41,079 nt of DNA from Candidatus Venteria ishoeyi (GTDB lineage: Bacteria; Pseudomonadota; Gammaproteobacteria; Beggiatoales; Beggiatoaceae): assembly GCF_030378065.1 (NCBI RefSeq), contig NZ_JAUCGJ010000040.1, positions 1 through 41,079 on the forward strand, read 5' to 3'. The notes under the pieces were generated by a model that worked only from the letters and a program-made list of their open reading frames with translations, made no database searches and had not been told where the DNA came from. This document shows, piece by piece, positions 40,736 through 41,079 of the stretch (position 1 is its first letter; each line of letters opens with the position of its first letter). The translations under genes were made by a program, and so were the position numbers.

Positions 40736-41079
40736 TAAAATTACTATCTTGCCCCCCCTGTTTCACCCAATTATCCAAGTGCTACAACAGTGGCTATGCT
40801 TTTTATTTTGTGCCTTCTTTTATTGATATTTTTATTTTTTATAGCAATATTGATTATAAGTTCAATCAACCTATTAGACCCTATAAATCACATACAGGGT
40901 TTTTAATAAACCCTTTCAAATGCATTGCGAAATAACCTGTTGAAGCTCTATTACCTGAATCCGTGACGTAAATTCAAAAAAATTAAATAATTAACTTTAT
41001 TAAACAGCAATATAACGTTTAAATATAGGCATCATCCACTTCACCAACCAAGTGAATCATGCCAAATATTAAATTAGAG
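40736..41079. other. AT-rich stretch without a supported gene
   Basis: No reading frame of convincing length on either strand. An imperfect hairpin ACCCTATAAA...ACAGGGT (about 40879-40901) precedes TTTTTAATAAACCC. A minus-strand frame open to the window edge (stop at 41019-41021) and a plus-strand ATG at 41058 are both too short to judge. Confidence 0.5.

Noticed and set aside
41019-41079. C-terminus of a minus-strand gene entering from the right edge
   Set aside because: Only about 19 codons are visible and no family could be recognised.

Overview
This is 41 kb of a gammaproteobacterial chromosome. The support is the order ddl-ftsQ-ftsA-ftsZ-lpxC, the divergent rluD/bamD pair, DUF971-ubiE-ubiJ, hrpB, and a mesodiaminopimelate-type MurE. 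Non-coding DNA is AT-rich and crowded with small palindromic, inverted-repeat elements. Together with a Phd-type antitoxin remnant and a TumE-like toxin, this resembles large sulfur bacteria (Thiotrichales/Beggiatoaceae-like), but that placement is inference. No tRNA, rRNA, CRISPR array or complete transposase gene was found.

Layout. 1-7480: an accessory-looking block with a PAPS sulfotransferase, a polysaccharide-export ABC ATPase, a pair of secreted M16 peptidase genes, pabB and hisI. It is flanked by inverted copies of a 156-bp repeat attached to arrays of GC-rich hairpins. 7459-17008: a DUF3800 remnant, a candidate 92-nt small RNA, then ddl-ftsQ-ftsA-(MITE)-ftsZ-lpxC-recN-murE. The usual mur genes are missing upstream of ddl and murE sits behind recN, so the dcw cluster is broken up. 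17119-20340: poorly known genes (a two-domain acetyltransferase, an orphan HicB-like protein, an HTH/repeat protein) and a 16-codon gene candidate with its own promoter and hairpin. 20364-24116: two divergent PiT phosphate transporters with a convincing Pho box in front of one. 24169-30276: hrpB, a TumE-type toxin cassette whose first gene is split by a MITE, then rluD, bamD and a retropepsin-like protease. 30463-35954: a tight five-gene operon encoding a TPR protein, a J-like protein lacking HPD, a GrpE-like protein, an Hsp70 and a zinc-ribbon protein. 36022-41079: gloB, a cluster of MITEs, a histidine-phosphatase-family protein that lacks its catalytic histidine, DUF971, ubiE, ubiJ and an AT-rich gene-free end.

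The most system-like discovery is the five-gene Hsp70 operon: a private chaperone set with a complete cochaperone complement but a J protein altered at the defining motif. The second theme is remodelling by tiny non-autonomous elements. At least four families are present. They split an antitoxin gene, separate ftsA from ftsZ, supply the last codons of the zinc-ribbon gene, and place start codons in front of the sulfotransferase and hisI genes. All functions are read from sequence motifs; no database search was run.
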